Of a DNA stretch of 64,000 nt, positions 42,209-51,214 are shown in pieces. The notes under the pieces are model-generated. The model was not told the origin of the DNA. It searched no databases and saw only the letters and a list, made by a program, of their open reading frames with translations. This stretch comes from VAZQ01 sp963739175 (GTDB lineage: Bacteria > Pseudomonadota > Alphaproteobacteria > Rhizobiales > Xanthobacteraceae): contig CAVTZH010000001.1 of assembly GCA_963739175.1 (NCBI GenBank), forward strand, positions 434,001 through 498,000, given 5' to 3'. A program made the position numbers and the translations under genes. How positions within the stretch are numbered: position 1 is the first letter of the stretch; each line of letters starts with the position of its first letter.

Positions 42209-43037
42209 ATGCCGGTGATCAAAGCCGGGGCTTTCGACCTCGAATACTCGGACACAGGCGCCGGTCCTGCCGTGATTTTGATTCACAGCTCTGCAAGCGG
42301 GCTGCGTCAATGGCGGGCTCTCGTCGAGCGCCTGCGAGACCGCTACCGCGTGATCGCGGTCAACCTGTTCGGCTACGGCAACACCAGTCCCTGGCCAGGC
42401 ATGCGGCCGCTGACCAACGCCGATCAGGCCGAGCTTGTCGCCGCAGCCGCCGCGCTGGCATCGGAGCCCGTCGCGCTCGTCGGCCATTCACTCGGAGGAG
42501 CGGTCGCGCTGGAAGCCGCCGCTCAGCTCGGCAATCGCGTCCGCGTTCTGGTCGCGTTCGAGCCGATCCTGTTCGGTCATTTGCAGACGCATGGTCCCGC
42601 AAGCGCCTATGACGAAATTGCCAAGCTGGCGCGCCGCTACGGCGAGTTGGCGCAGGCCGGCGACTGGAACGCCGCCGGCGAATTGTTTGTCGATTACTGG
42701 ACCGGTGCCGGCACCTGGGCAGCCATGCCGGACGAGCGCAGGCAGAACACCATGGCGATGCTGCCGCCGGTCGTGCACGAATGGGACATGGCAACGACGG
42801 GGCTTCGCCCGCTCGAGGGCTGGCGTGCCATCACCGCCCCCGTTCATCTCATCCACGCGGCGGATACGCGCGCGCCCACACGCGCCATCGTCGAGCTGTT
42901 GGCAAAGGCCTATCCCGGTTGGCACGTGGACGAATGTGCCGTCCGGCGGTCACATGGCGCCGCTCACGCGTCCCGACCTGGTCAACCCGCTGATCGTTGC
43001 CGCGATCGACGGCGCCGTGCGCGCTACTCCGGCTTGA
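42209..43037 (+). CDS. Alpha/beta-fold hydrolase (one frameshift)
   Basis: The protein begins MPVIKAGAFDLEYSDTGAG, then has the oxyanion strand VILIHSSASGLRQWRAL, and the nucleophile elbow VGHSLGGAVALEAA with Ser near residue 95. The frame breaks near 42933-42934; removing one A gives HVDDVPSGGHMAPLTRPDLVN, which supplies the catalytic His in GGHMAPL and a natural C-terminus at 43037 (275 residues). Esterase, lactonase or C-C hydrolase are all possible. The 3' end overlaps the convergent Bug gene by 14 bases. The break looks like a sequence error. Confidence 0.85.
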
Positions 43038-44019
43038 TGCCGGCGTCCTTGACCACCTGCGGCCAGCGCTTGAGCTCGCCCTTGATAAAGGTGTCGAATT
43101 GCTGCGGCGTGCCAGCGACGATGTCGGCGGCCTGCGCTTCAGTGATGGCGGTGCGCACCGCCGGCACCTGCAGCACCTGCGCGAAGACGCCGTTGATGCG
43201 CGCAACCAGCGCCGGGTCCATGCCGGCCGGCCCGACGATGCCGTGCCAGACGCTGACGTCGAAGCCGGGGATCGTCTTGCCGACCGGCGGCGTGTCCGGC
43301 AATTGTCGCATCGGCCGCATCGCGGCGCCGGCGAGCGCGCGGATCTTGCCTTCCTTGATCTGGCCGAGCGAGGTCGAGACCGTGATGATCGCGGTGTCAG
43401 CGTCGTTGCGTAAAAGCGACGTCAGCATCTCGGCGCCCGAGCGGTAGACGACGTTGACGACGTCGATCCCGGCCTGGCTGTTGAGATAGGCCATGAACAG
43501 ATGCGTCCAGTTGCCCATCCCGGCCGAGGCGTAGTTGAACTTGCCCGGCTGCTGCTTCGCGGCGGCAACGTATTCCGCCAGCGTCGCGTAGGGCAGCGTC
43601 GGGCGGATCAGCACGACCGCCGGCAGGTTGGCCACATGCATGATCGGCGTGAACGCCGTATGCGGGTCGTAGGGCAGCTTGCCGAGTGTGTGCGACACGG
43701 CGTTGGGCCCGACCTCGGCGAGGAACAGCGTGTAGCCGTCCGGCTTCTCACGCGCCACCGCCGCGGCGGCGAGCGTGCCGCCGGCGCCGACGCGGTTCTC
43801 GACGATCAGCGGCTGGCCATTGGCGAATTGCTGGAAACCGTTCGACAGGTTGCGCGAGAGGGAATCGGCGGCGCCGCCAGCCCCGACCGGCACCAGCAGC
43901 CGGACCGGACGATCCGGCCATTGCGCGGCTGATTGCGCAACAGCGGGGCCAACGGCAAGCGCCGTAGCCGCCAATGCCGCGGCCCCGATGATGTCGCGAC
44001 GCGCAAGGGGAAATCGCAT
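43024..44019 (-). CDS. Bug/TctC-family binding protein
   Basis: The 331-residue periplasmic protein has a signal peptide with a pseudo-twin-arginine start (MRFPLARRDIIGAAALAATALAV). The family motifs are WPDRPVRLLVPVGAGGAADSLSR, LIVENRVGAGGTLAAAAVA, PDGYTLFLAEVGPN and VVYRSGAEMLTSLL. It is an orphan with no TctAB. GKIRALAGAAMRPMRQLPDTPPVGKTIPGF matches the conserved hinge region of the family. The 3' end overlaps the convergent hydrolase gene. Confidence 0.93.
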   Translation of the reverse strand: MRFPLARRDIIGAAALAATALAVGPAVAQSAAQWPDRPVRLLVPVGAGGAADSLSRNLSNGFQQFANGQPLIVENRVGAGGTLAAAAVAREKPDGYTLFLAEVGPNAVSHTLGKLPYDPHTAFTPIMHVANLPAVVLIRPTLPYATLAEYVAAAKQQPGKFNYASAGMGNWTHLFMAYLNSQAGIDVVNVVYRSGAEMLTSLLRNDADTAIITVSTSLGQIKEGKIRALAGAAMRPMRQLPDTPPVGKTIPGFDVSVWHGIVGPAGMDPALVARINGVFAQVLQVPAVRTAITEAQAADIVAGTPQQFDTFIKGELKRWPQVVKDAGIKPE

Positions 44020-44103
44020 GGCCGTCCCTCTCCGTTACCAAGTCTTCTTTGCTGACTTGGTAGCGGACGGCGAGGATCGACACAACGGCACTCCCGCCCG
44101 TGG

Positions 44104-44283
44104 CTACTTCGGGCGGCCGTGTCCCTGAGTCGTCGTGTTCTGCCGGACGTTGGCGCGATTGCCCTGCTGGGTGGTGTTGGCCTTCTCCATGCGCTTGGCT
44201 TGCTCGCGCCGCCGCGCGTTGCCGGCCTTCGCCGCCTGCTTGTTGCCCACCGCCTGTGGTTTGGACTTCGCTCCGCCGGCCAT
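44104..44283 (-). CDS. Small basic hypothetical protein (59 aa)
   Basis: The ATG at 44283 has a very strong ribosome-binding site (AGGAGG, five bases upstream), which supports this start against a longer open frame to 44421. The 59-residue product starts MAGGAKSKPQAVGNKQAAK and ends with TTQQGNRANVRQNTTT, rich in Ala, Lys, Arg, Gln and Asn, and is probably disordered and nucleic-acid binding. I recall similar small proteins in Bradyrhizobium relatives without assigned function. It stands between a Bug gene and another small gene. Confidence 0.65.
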   Translation of the reverse strand: MAGGAKSKPQAVGNKQAAKAGNARRREQAKRMEKANTTQQGNRANVRQNTTTQGHGRPK

Positions 44284-44348
44284 CGTTGCCTCCTGACAAT
44301 GCCGCGGTGCTAACGCCGCACGCTCATTTGCGTTCCGCACTGGCGCCA

Positions 44349-44597
44349 TCAGAGCCAACGACACTGCCGGGTCCCGGGCGCGTTGCGTGCGCCGCCCGTA
44401 CACGTGATGCGGCGACCGCACGGGTGCCTGCCGGTCACCGACATCCCGGACTTGATGCTGCCCGTCGGCCAGACCGCGACACTTGCCTCAACGGCATCCG
44501 GCGGGCACTGCTGTGCGGTGGCCGCGTCCGTGGTCCAAATGATGCCGACTGCAAGTATCGAAACAAGAGCCAGTGAGCGCACAGTCCACCTCCACAT
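44349..44597 (-). CDS. Small exported Cys-containing hypothetical protein
   Basis: From the ATG complementary to 44595-44597 the 82-residue product has a signal peptide (VRSLALVSILAVGIIWTTDAATAQ) and a short mature part with four Cys (QQCPPDA, HPCGRRITCTGG, RQCRWL), probably disulfide-linked. A start at 44621 is possible. No family is recognised. It is the last gene of a minus-strand run that includes the HpaB-type gene, 46 bases after that gene's stop. Confidence 0.55.
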   Translation of the reverse strand: MWRWTVRSLALVSILAVGIIWTTDAATAQQCPPDAVEASVAVWPTGSIKSGMSVTGRHPCGRRITCTGGARNAPGTRQCRWL

Positions 44598-44643
44598 CAA
44601 TCGATCAGCGCTGAAAACCAATCAATGGCAAAGGCTACATCAC

Positions 44644-46107
44644 TCAGCGGCGCTTGTCCGGCACCTCCACATCGCCCAGCAATCCATCCACGATCCCGTG
44701 AAAGCGCTCCCACGGCGCTTCGCGGTCCGACTGATTGCGCACGATCAGCGAATTGCCGGCGTAGAATTTCTCGTACAGCATGTGGCGGCCGGCGAATTCC
44801 GAGCCGACGATATCCCAGGCAAGCTTGTAGAGCTTGTAACGATCGAGCGCCTCGATCGACGGCGTCTTCCACCAGCGCTCGAAGGTTGACCGCAGCGCGT
44901 CGTCGGTCATCACGTCGATCGAGGCCGGCATCAAAAGCGGAATGCCGCCGAGCAGCGTGCGCAGCATGTCGACGATTTCGGTGTGGTGCTCCTGGCACCA
45001 ATTGAGCGCGGCATACATGATGCGGCGGTTGGGCGTGGCGTAGCCCGCCGGCCACTCCTCGAACGCCTCGATCTGGCCCTGCACCAGCCCGCCGATGGTC
45101 GCTTCGAGCGCGGCGAGCCGGCCGAGGGTCTCGCGCACCGCCGGCACCTTGTCGATGCCGTTGGCCTGGGTGATGCGGCTCGCAAGCCCGACGATCAGGC
45201 CCAGCTTCACCCAGAAGCGGATGTTGGAATGATGGTTCTGGTAGCAGTTCGCCGGCGTGTCGGTGTAGATGCGCCGCGACATCACCGCGTCGTTGTGCAG
45301 GAACACGCGCTCCCACGGGATCTTCACGCGGTCGCAGACCAGCACGCTGTCGGTCTCGTCGAACCGATAGGACAGCGGATAGTCGGCTTCGTGCCGGACC
45401 GGCTGCGCATAGGGCTGGCGCGACCACAGCGTGAGCCCGGGCGCGTTGAGCGGCAGCGCCGCGGTGATCGCCTCGCTTTTGAACTTCTCGGCAATCGGCG
45501 TGAGGTTGCCGATCAGGATCTCATCGGCATAGATCGCGCTGGTGGCGAGCATCTTCATGCCTGACACGGTGACGCCGGCATCGTCCTCGGCCACCACCTG
45601 CAGATTGGGATCGTCGCGCTCCTGCCCGGGAAACAATTCGGTCGCGCGCATGCCGGTCGGCGGCGTCACCGCAAAGCAGAGATAGAGATCGTCGCGGCGG
45701 GCGCGCTCATAAAAACGGATCAGGTTCTCGCCAAACCCCGTGCGCAGATTCTCCAGCACCGACGGATTCATCGCCAGCCCGGTGATCAGCCCCGCGACCT
45801 GCTCGGGCGAGCGGCCGATGAAGCCGTAGGTCGCCTCCGCGGTCGCGCGCAGCGCCCGCATGCGACGCCTGAGGTCGTCACGGTTGCGGCAGCGCAGCCA
45901 TTGCAGCGCGTAGCGCTCGCCGTTCTCGTCATAGGAGAACAAGTCGGCCTTAGCGGGATCGGCCTTGAGATCGTAGAGCGCCGCGACGGTCTCGGCGCCG
46001 CGACGGAACGCTGGATGCGCGGTCACGTCGTCGACGCGCTCCGCGCCGATATAGACGATGCGGCCGTCGCGCATCCGCTCGAGTTTCTGCCGCCCCGTCG
46101 CCAGCAT
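44644..46107 (-). CDS. 4-hydroxyphenylacetate 3-monooxygenase-type (HpaB family) flavin hydroxylase
   Basis: The 487-residue protein has the HpaB/HpaC-family N-terminal region (RDGRIVYIGAERVDDVTAHPAF), a middle acyl-CoA-dehydrogenase-like domain (FAVTPPTGMRATEL, VVAEDDAGVTVSGMKMLATSAIYADEIL) and the C-terminal domain with WERVFLHND and the helical bundle. The family uses FADH2 from a separate reductase to ortho-hydroxylate phenols. No hpaC reductase is adjacent. A Bug-type receptor gene lies nine bases upstream in the same direction, suggesting uptake and oxidation of one aromatic or related acid. Confidence 0.92.
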   Translation of the reverse strand: MLATGRQKLERMRDGRIVYIGAERVDDVTAHPAFRRGAETVAALYDLKADPAKADLFSYDENGERYALQWLRCRNRDDLRRRMRALRATAEATYGFIGRSPEQVAGLITGLAMNPSVLENLRTGFGENLIRFYERARRDDLYLCFAVTPPTGMRATELFPGQERDDPNLQVVAEDDAGVTVSGMKMLATSAIYADEILIGNLTPIAEKFKSEAITAALPLNAPGLTLWSRQPYAQPVRHEADYPLSYRFDETDSVLVCDRVKIPWERVFLHNDAVMSRRIYTDTPANCYQNHHSNIRFWVKLGLIVGLASRITQANGIDKVPAVRETLGRLAALEATIGGLVQGQIEAFEEWPAGYATPNRRIMYAALNWCQEHHTEIVDMLRTLLGGIPLLMPASIDVMTDDALRSTFERWWKTPSIEALDRYKLYKLAWDIVGSEFAGRHMLYEKFYAGNSLIVRNQSDREAPWERFHGIVDGLLGDVEVPDKRR

Positions 46108-46116
46108 GGGGTCAGT

Positions 46117-47151
46117 CTAGCGCCCCATCGCGTCCTTGGCTTTCTCAAGAATCGCAGGCGAGAAGGCGGAAAACTGCTTGAGCAGCGCCATCACCTCGTC
46201 CGGCGGCACCGGGTCGATGTCGAGGCCGGCCTTGGTCGCCTCGGTGAGGAACTGCGGGTCCTTCATGGTCTCGAATAGCGCCTTGCGCAGCGCCGCCAGC
46301 CGGTCGGCCGGAATGCCGGGCGGGCCGGCGAGCGGACGACCCAACAGGAGCTGCCCGAAATGGAATTGCAGGATCGCGCGGTCCTCGTCGGTCTTGGCAT
46401 AGTCGAACACGCTCGGGATCTTGCCGAGCGCGTCGGAGCGCTTGCTGCCCATCTGAATGAACAGCTTCATGCGGCCGTCCTTCACCTCGGCGCCGAACTG
46501 CGAATTCACCGACGAGGCGAACATGCCGCAGGTGCCGTCCACCTCGCCGCGCTGCATGGCGATGTTGATGTCACGCGTGCCCTTGTAGCCCTGGATCACC
46601 TTGAAGTTGGCCTTCAGCACGTTCTTCAGCACCATCGGGTGCTGATAGGTGATCGCGGCCGGCGCGCCGCCGCCGATGATCGTCTCCTTGGTGAGCATCT
46701 CGTCGAAGGTGGTGGCGCGGCCGGGCTGCGCCCAGACGCCGCAATAGGCGACGTCCTGCGACATCGAGCCGATCCAGGAGAATTTCGTGGGGTCGAACAG
46801 CGCCGCCTTGTTGCCGATCAACGGCTCCATCGCCGCCGACGATGCGAACATCGCGAGCGCGAGGCCATCCGGCGCGTATTTGGCGTAGACGGTGTTAGCC
46901 GCGGTCAGCGATCCCGCGCCCGGCATGTTGGAGGCGATCACGTTGGGTTGCCCCGGAATGAAGCGGCCATAGTGGCGCGCCAGCACCCGCACATAGGTGT
47001 CGTAGCCGCCGCCGGGCGGAAAGCCCGCGATCAACGTCAGGCTCTTGCCTTTGTAGAAATCGGCGGCGCTTTCGGCACTCACCGTGTTCGACGATGCTGC
47101 GGCAAGCAAAGCCGCAAGCGCAATGAGCGAGATGTGTCCACTGAGCCGCAT
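46117..47151 (-). CDS. Bug/TctC-like binding protein (long 'GGGYD' type), upstream of hpaB-like gene
   Basis: The 344-residue exported protein has a signal peptide (LIALAALLAAASSNTVSAES) and the motifs FYKGKSLTLIAGFPPGGGYDTYVR, VIASNMPGAGSLTAANTVY, and QRGEVDGTCGMFASSV, which define a Bug subgroup in which the first loop reads GGGYD. The protein at 60814-61832 belongs to the same subgroup. Two Cys in the mature part are unusual for Bug proteins. It starts at the ATG complementary to 47149-47151 and lies in one operon with the HpaB-type gene. Confidence 0.9.
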   Translation of the reverse strand: MRLSGHISLIALAALLAAASSNTVSAESAADFYKGKSLTLIAGFPPGGGYDTYVRVLARHYGRFIPGQPNVIASNMPGAGSLTAANTVYAKYAPDGLALAMFASSAAMEPLIGNKAALFDPTKFSWIGSMSQDVAYCGVWAQPGRATTFDEMLTKETIIGGGAPAAITYQHPMVLKNVLKANFKVIQGYKGTRDINIAMQRGEVDGTCGMFASSVNSQFGAEVKDGRMKLFIQMGSKRSDALGKIPSVFDYAKTDEDRAILQFHFGQLLLGRPLAGPPGIPADRLAALRKALFETMKDPQFLTEATKAGLDIDPVPPDEVMALLKQFSAFSPAILEKAKDAMGR

Positions 47152-47175
47152 CCGAGCCTCCCTGATCAGAAGCTT

Positions 47176-47257
47176 GTAGCCCGGATGGAGCGAAGCGAAA
47201 TCCGGGAATCCGTCAACGTTGAACAACCCGCATTGCGCTACGCTCCATGCGGGCTAC
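47176..47257. repeat. Palindromic intergenic repeat (GTAGCCCGGATGGAGC type)
   Basis: The left arm GTAGCCCGGATGGAGCG at 47176-47192 pairs with CGCTCCATGCGGGCTAC at 47241-47257 with a single mismatch, and the inner part contains GAAGCGAAATCCGGG. The whole forms a long cruciform. Elements with this opening are, as I recall, widespread between genes in Bradyrhizobium relatives. It lies in the gap before the Bug gene at 46117-47151. Confidence 0.8.
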
Positions 47258-47302
47258 GAGCTGGGGACACTCAAAAAGCTGGCGCGGGCTAGGTCAACCG
47301 CC

Positions 47303-47989
47303 TCACTGTCGCACCAGCAGCAGCGGATCGACGCTCAGCGGCACCCGCTCCCAGACCGTGGCGTCGCTTTCGGAGAACCGCCAGAAGCCGTTGCGCCCGG
47401 TGAGGATGAGCTGGTCGCGGTCGAGCCGCCAGGTCGACGGGTTGAAGGTGGCGATCGCCTTGTCGCAGCCCGGCTTGACGATCACGCGGAAGGCGTCGCC
47501 GCTCGCGGTATTGGACAGGGTCAGCCGGCAGAGCGGCTTGTCGGCCTCGCGCAGCAGGCTCCAGTCGCCGACGATCTGCTCGGCGGTGCGGGTCTCGACC
47601 TTCAGCGACGCCTGGGTCTGCAGGAACAGCAACCCCTCCGCCCCGCGCTCGGATTCGAACATGCCGTTCTCGACCTCGGTGAATTCGAGCACCGCGGCGC
47701 CCTTGGCGTCGACCAGCCGCAGCACGTCCTTCGGGCCGAACGTCCAGGCCACGACATTGTCGAGCGACGGGAAGGCGGTCGGGCACGTGGCGTCGAAATC
47801 GATTTTGTAGCCGCCGGGCGCCGGCTCGACGCTGAAGCTCAGCGGGCAGCGGCGATCGCGATCCACATTGGACATCTCCCAGCCGCCGACCATGTTCTGC
47901 GCGGCCTCGCTGACGGCGCCCTCGGCGCGCGCAGCGCCGGATATCGCCGTCAGAATCAGAGCCGCGAGCAACGCAACGCTGCGCACCAT
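47303..47989 (-). CDS. Inh/AprI-type metalloprotease inhibitor, two tandem domains
   Basis: The 228-residue exported protein (signal peptide residues 1-22, ending AISGAARAE) contains two related beta-barrel domains. Each opens with a WE/WS motif (VGGWEMSN; IVGDWSLLR), has a Cys pair (CPLSF...ATC; LCRLTL...PGC) and ends with F..L..WTFG or F.PSTWRL..DQLILTG. Inh-domain proteins block secreted serralysin-type metalloproteases through their N-terminus; other members are outer-membrane antigens (Omp19). No protease gene lies nearby. Confidence 0.85.
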   Translation of the reverse strand: MVRSVALLAALILTAISGAARAEGAVSEAAQNMVGGWEMSNVDRDRRCPLSFSVEPAPGGYKIDFDATCPTAFPSLDNVVAWTFGPKDVLRLVDAKGAAVLEFTEVENGMFESERGAEGLLFLQTQASLKVETRTAEQIVGDWSLLREADKPLCRLTLSNTASGDAFRVIVKPGCDKAIATFNPSTWRLDRDQLILTGRNGFWRFSESDATVWERVPLSVDPLLLVRQ

Positions 47990-48065
47990 GCACTCACCAG
48001 ACGCTTTTTACCCGGCCCGCCAAAAGGCTAGCACGGTCCGTTACGTCCCGTCATGCCGGACGGCG

Positions 48066-49046
48066 TCATGAAGAACGGCGTGGCGGCCACGGCGTTTCCG
48101 GCACCGGCGTGAGCGGCCCCTTCCCTGCCGCCCAGGCGACGAGATTGTCGACCACGAGCTGGTCCATCTGCGTGCGCGTATAGACCGAGCCCGAGCCGAG
48201 ATGCGGGAACAAGACGATGTTCTCCATCGCGATCAGCTCCGCCGGCACCTCGGGCTCACGCACGAACACGTCGAGCCCGGCCGACATGATGGTCTTGTCC
48301 TTCAGCGCCTGGATCAATGCCGGCTCGTCGACCACCGAGCCGCGCGCCATGTTGATGAAGATGCCGTTCGGCCCGAGCGCCTTCAGCACCTCGGCGTTGA
48401 TGAGGTCCTTCGTCGCCGGCCCGCCCGGCGTCATGGCGACCAGGATGTCGACGTCGCGCGCCATCTCGACGAGGTTCGGATAGTGCTTGTTGCTGACGCC
48501 CGCCGCCGGCCGCCGCGAGTGATAGACCACCGGCACCTTCATCGCTTCGAGCCGCCGCGCGATCGCCTGACCGATGGCGCCCATGCCGACCATGCCGACG
48601 GTGCGGTCGCGCAGCGTCGCCCTGGTGAGCGGATAGGCGCGCTCGAGCCATTTGCCGGCGCGCAGATAGCGCTCGGCCTGCGGGAATTCGCGCACGGTGC
48701 AGAGGATCAGGCCGAGCGCGGTGTCGGCGACCTCCTCGTTGAGCACCTTCGGCGTGTTGGTGACGGTGATGCCGTGCTCGGCCGCCCATTTGACGTCGAC
48801 GTGGTCGTAACCGACCGCGAAGGTGGAGACGATCTCGAGCTTCGGCAGCTTCGACATCAGCTCCGCGCCGATCCTGTCGGACGACACGCTCACCGCCATG
48901 GCGCGCACGCGCGGGGCGATCTCCTTGAGCAGCGCGTCGCGATCCTTGGCGTCGGCGAGCCGGTGCACCGTGAATGGCGCCAGCCCGTTGACGATCGTCG
49001 GCTTCGGCGGTCCTGACAGCAGGACCTCGATCTTCCCATCAGCCAT
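48066..49046 (-). CDS. NAD(P)-dependent D-2-hydroxyacid dehydrogenase
   Basis: The 326-residue enzyme shows the D-isomer-specific 2-hydroxyacid dehydrogenase layout. The NAD motif is VGMVGMGAIGQAIARRL, and the catalytic residues appear as Arg in NMARGSVVDE, Glu in VREPEVP and His in LFPHLGSGS. VGYDHVDVKWAAEHGITVTNTP is the conserved strand before the nucleotide domain. It reduces glyoxylate, hydroxypyruvate or a similar 2-oxoacid. The ATG at 49046 overlaps the membrane gene upstream by eight bases, so it ends the long minus-strand operon. Confidence 0.92.
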   Translation of the reverse strand: MADGKIEVLLSGPPKPTIVNGLAPFTVHRLADAKDRDALLKEIAPRVRAMAVSVSSDRIGAELMSKLPKLEIVSTFAVGYDHVDVKWAAEHGITVTNTPKVLNEEVADTALGLILCTVREFPQAERYLRAGKWLERAYPLTRATLRDRTVGMVGMGAIGQAIARRLEAMKVPVVYHSRRPAAGVSNKHYPNLVEMARDVDILVAMTPGGPATKDLINAEVLKALGPNGIFINMARGSVVDEPALIQALKDKTIMSAGLDVFVREPEVPAELIAMENIVLFPHLGSGSVYTRTQMDQLVVDNLVAWAAGKGPLTPVPETPWPPRRSS

Positions 49047-49458
49047 GTCTGCTCGTTGCTCCACGGTTGAGCCAGGCCAGCGCGACGCCCATCAGCACGA
49101 CACGGACGGTGTCGAAGATGATCTGCTTGAAGGCGACGCCGAGCGGCACTGGCGTGACCACGTGATAGATCAAATAGACCGGAATGATGGCGAGACACGC
49201 GACGGCGATGCCGTAGCGGATGCCTTGCGCCAGCCAGGGCTTGTCCTCGCGGCCCTGCAGGTAGACCCAGGTGAAACCGACGGCGAAGACGGCGTGGGCT
49301 AGGATCATCCACGGCATCAGCGAATGGGTGTCCTGCGGCTTACGCATCCCGGGGAGCGTCATATAGTCGGCGTACAGCAGGCCGCCGTGCACGCCCCAGC
49401 TCAGCGCGAACGTCAACACGAACATGACGGCGGCGGAAATCCAGAACTTGGCGGTCAT
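49039..49458 (-). CDS. Small integral membrane protein (four helices)
   Basis: The 139-residue protein has four predicted helices: WISAAVMFVLTFALSWGVH, MILAHAVFAVGFTWVYL, GIRYGIAVACLAIIPVYLIYHVVT and IIFDTVRVVLMGVALAWL. The loop LLYADYMTLPGMRKPQDTHSLMPW contains a short conserved-looking Pro/Met motif. It resembles small proteobacterial membrane proteins of unknown function. It lies between the E2 gene (33 bases upstream) and the hydroxyacid dehydrogenase (eight-base overlap). Confidence 0.8.
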   Translation of the reverse strand: MTAKFWISAAVMFVLTFALSWGVHGGLLYADYMTLPGMRKPQDTHSLMPWMILAHAVFAVGFTWVYLQGREDKPWLAQGIRYGIAVACLAIIPVYLIYHVVTPVPLGVAFKQIIFDTVRVVLMGVALAWLNRGATSRHG

Positions 49459-49491
49459 GACTCCCTCCCCTGTTGTCCGGCAACGGAGCTG

Positions 49492-50823
49492 CTAAACCAG
49501 CGCCGTCACCGGCTGCTCGACAAATCCCCTGAACGCGGCCAGCAATTCGGCGCCGAGCGCGCCATCGACAACGCGGTGGTCGCATGACAGCGTCACCGTC
49601 ATCATGCTGGCGAAGCCGACCGAGCCGTCGGCCTTCTCGACCGCCTGCCGCCGCGAGGCGCCGACTGCGAGGATGGTCGCTTGCGGCGGGTTGATGATCG
49701 CCGCGAACTCGCGCACGCCATACATGCCGAGGTTCGAGATTGCCGACGAGCCGCCCTGGTATTCGTTCGGCTTGAGCTTGCGCGCCCTTGCGCGCTCGGC
49801 AAGCTCGCGCATCTCGGCGGAAATCGCGGTGAGCGTCTTCAACTCGGCCTGCCGGATCACCGGCGTGATCAGCCCGCCCTCGATCGCGACCGCGATGCCG
49901 ATGTCGGAATGCTTGAAGCGCAGGATGCGGTCTTCCGCCCACACCGCGTTGGCCGCGGGAATGCGCTGCAGCGCCGCCGCCCACATCTTGATGACGAGAT
50001 CGTTGACCGACAGCCGGTAGGCCGGCGCGGCCCCCACATCGTCTTTTCTCTTGGGCGCGGCGGCGTTGGCGTCCTCGCGCAGCGCCAGCAGCCGCCCGAT
50101 GTCGACATCGGCGGTGAGATAGAAATGCGGGATGGTCTGCTTGGCCTGCACCAGCCGCGTGGCGATGGTCTTGCGCATGCCGTCGAGCGGCACCTCCTCG
50201 AACGGCACGTCGCGATAGAGCGCCAGCACCTCGGACGCCGACGGACCGCGCGCCATGGCAGCGCCCGCGCGCGGCTGCGTGGCGGCCGCCGTCTCGACGT
50301 CGCGCGCGACGATGCGCCCATGCGGGCCCGATGGCGTGATGCGGCCGAGATCGATGCCGGCCTCGCTGGCGAGCCGTCGTGCGAGTGGCGTCACCGCGTT
50401 GCCGCCGATACGGGCCGGACCGAAATTGCGCTCGGGCGTGCGCACCTCGAAGAACGGATCGAGCGGGCCGCTGGGGGCCCGTGCGGTGGAAGCCGGACGC
50501 GCGGCCGGCGCGGCGGCCGCTGCAGCGGCGGGCGCTTTGGCTGGCGCCGGCGCAGGCGCGGCAACTTGCGGCTGGGCCGCCGCGCCGTCGCCCGCAATCA
50601 CTGCAACCACGGCGCCGACCGGCGCCACCTCGCCCACGCCGACGCGGATTTCCGCGAGCGTGCCGGTGGTGGTCGACGGCACCTCCATCGACACCTTGTC
50701 GGTCTCGATCTCGAACAGGTTGTCGCCCGGCTTCACGGCGTCGCCGGCCGACTTGAACCACTTCGTGACCTTGCCCTCAGCCACGGTCTCGCCGAGCTGC
50801 GGCATCAGCACGTCCATCAGCAA
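49492..50823 (-). CDS. Dihydrolipoamide acyltransferase (E2) of a 2-oxoacid dehydrogenase complex
   Basis: The 443-residue protein has an N-terminal lipoyl domain (MDVLMPQLGETVAEG, with the lipoylated Lys in EIETDKVSMEVPS, near residue 43). An Ala/Pro linker follows (about 82-110), then a peripheral subunit-binding domain (TPLARRLASEAGIDL) and a catalytic domain with DHRVVDGALG (active His). Such E2 cores transfer acyl groups from E1 to CoA. E1alpha and E1beta genes lie 2.4-4.4 kb upstream in the same direction; no E3 gene is present. Pyruvate or acetoin is the most likely E1 substrate. Confidence 0.92.
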   Translation of the reverse strand: MLMDVLMPQLGETVAEGKVTKWFKSAGDAVKPGDNLFEIETDKVSMEVPSTTTGTLAEIRVGVGEVAPVGAVVAVIAGDGAAAQPQVAAPAPAPAKAPAAAAAAAPAARPASTARAPSGPLDPFFEVRTPERNFGPARIGGNAVTPLARRLASEAGIDLGRITPSGPHGRIVARDVETAAATQPRAGAAMARGPSASEVLALYRDVPFEEVPLDGMRKTIATRLVQAKQTIPHFYLTADVDIGRLLALREDANAAAPKRKDDVGAAPAYRLSVNDLVIKMWAAALQRIPAANAVWAEDRILRFKHSDIGIAVAIEGGLITPVIRQAELKTLTAISAEMRELAERARARKLKPNEYQGGSSAISNLGMYGVREFAAIINPPQATILAVGASRRQAVEKADGSVGFASMMTVTLSCDHRVVDGALGAELLAAFRGFVEQPVTALV

Positions 50824-50827
50824 TTCC

Positions 50828-51214
50828 TCACTTCATGCGTTCCCAATACACGAAATAGTTCGTGTCGACCGTATTGAGCGTCAGTTTATCGCCTTCGATC
50901 GTAAACTTGCGCACGAGGTCCGCGGTGTCCCCAGGCTGCACGCTGCCGAGCCGATGATGCGTCACGGTCTGCGCGCGCTCATCGATCGAGAAGGTCCCGA
51001 AATAGGCGATATGGCCGTCGAGCGCCGCCAGCGCCTCATCCGGCGTCGGCTTGGCGCCGGCTCTCTTGATGTCGTTGCCGGGCGAGACCTGGCACATCAT
51101 GGCGCCGGACGGCGCGTAATAGATCATGCCCTTGCCGTTCGGACGCGTGGACTTGCCGTCGAGCTTGGCGTCGACATAGCGCCAGGTGCCGACCAGCGGA
51201 TGCGACGCGCTCAC
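50828..51214 (-). CDS. Lipocalin-like domain protein, copy 2
   Basis: The 128-residue protein starts with a GTG at 51212-51214 that overlaps the previous stop (GTGA) and reads MSASHPLVGTWRYVD. It then has MIYYAPSGAMMCQVSPG, IAYFGTFSIDERAQTVTHH and LTLNTVDTNYFVYWER, the beta-barrel pattern of the lipocalin-like family PF13924. No signal peptide. It is a tandem duplicate of the gene at 51211-51594 (shared W-RY, YFGT-S-DERA-TVTHH and WER elements). Family members often sit in catabolic operons and may bind or handle hydrophobic substrates; the role here is unknown. Confidence 0.8.
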   Translation of the reverse strand: MSASHPLVGTWRYVDAKLDGKSTRPNGKGMIYYAPSGAMMCQVSPGNDIKRAGAKPTPDEALAALDGHIAYFGTFSIDERAQTVTHHRLGSVQPGDTADLVRKFTIEGDKLTLNTVDTNYFVYWERMK

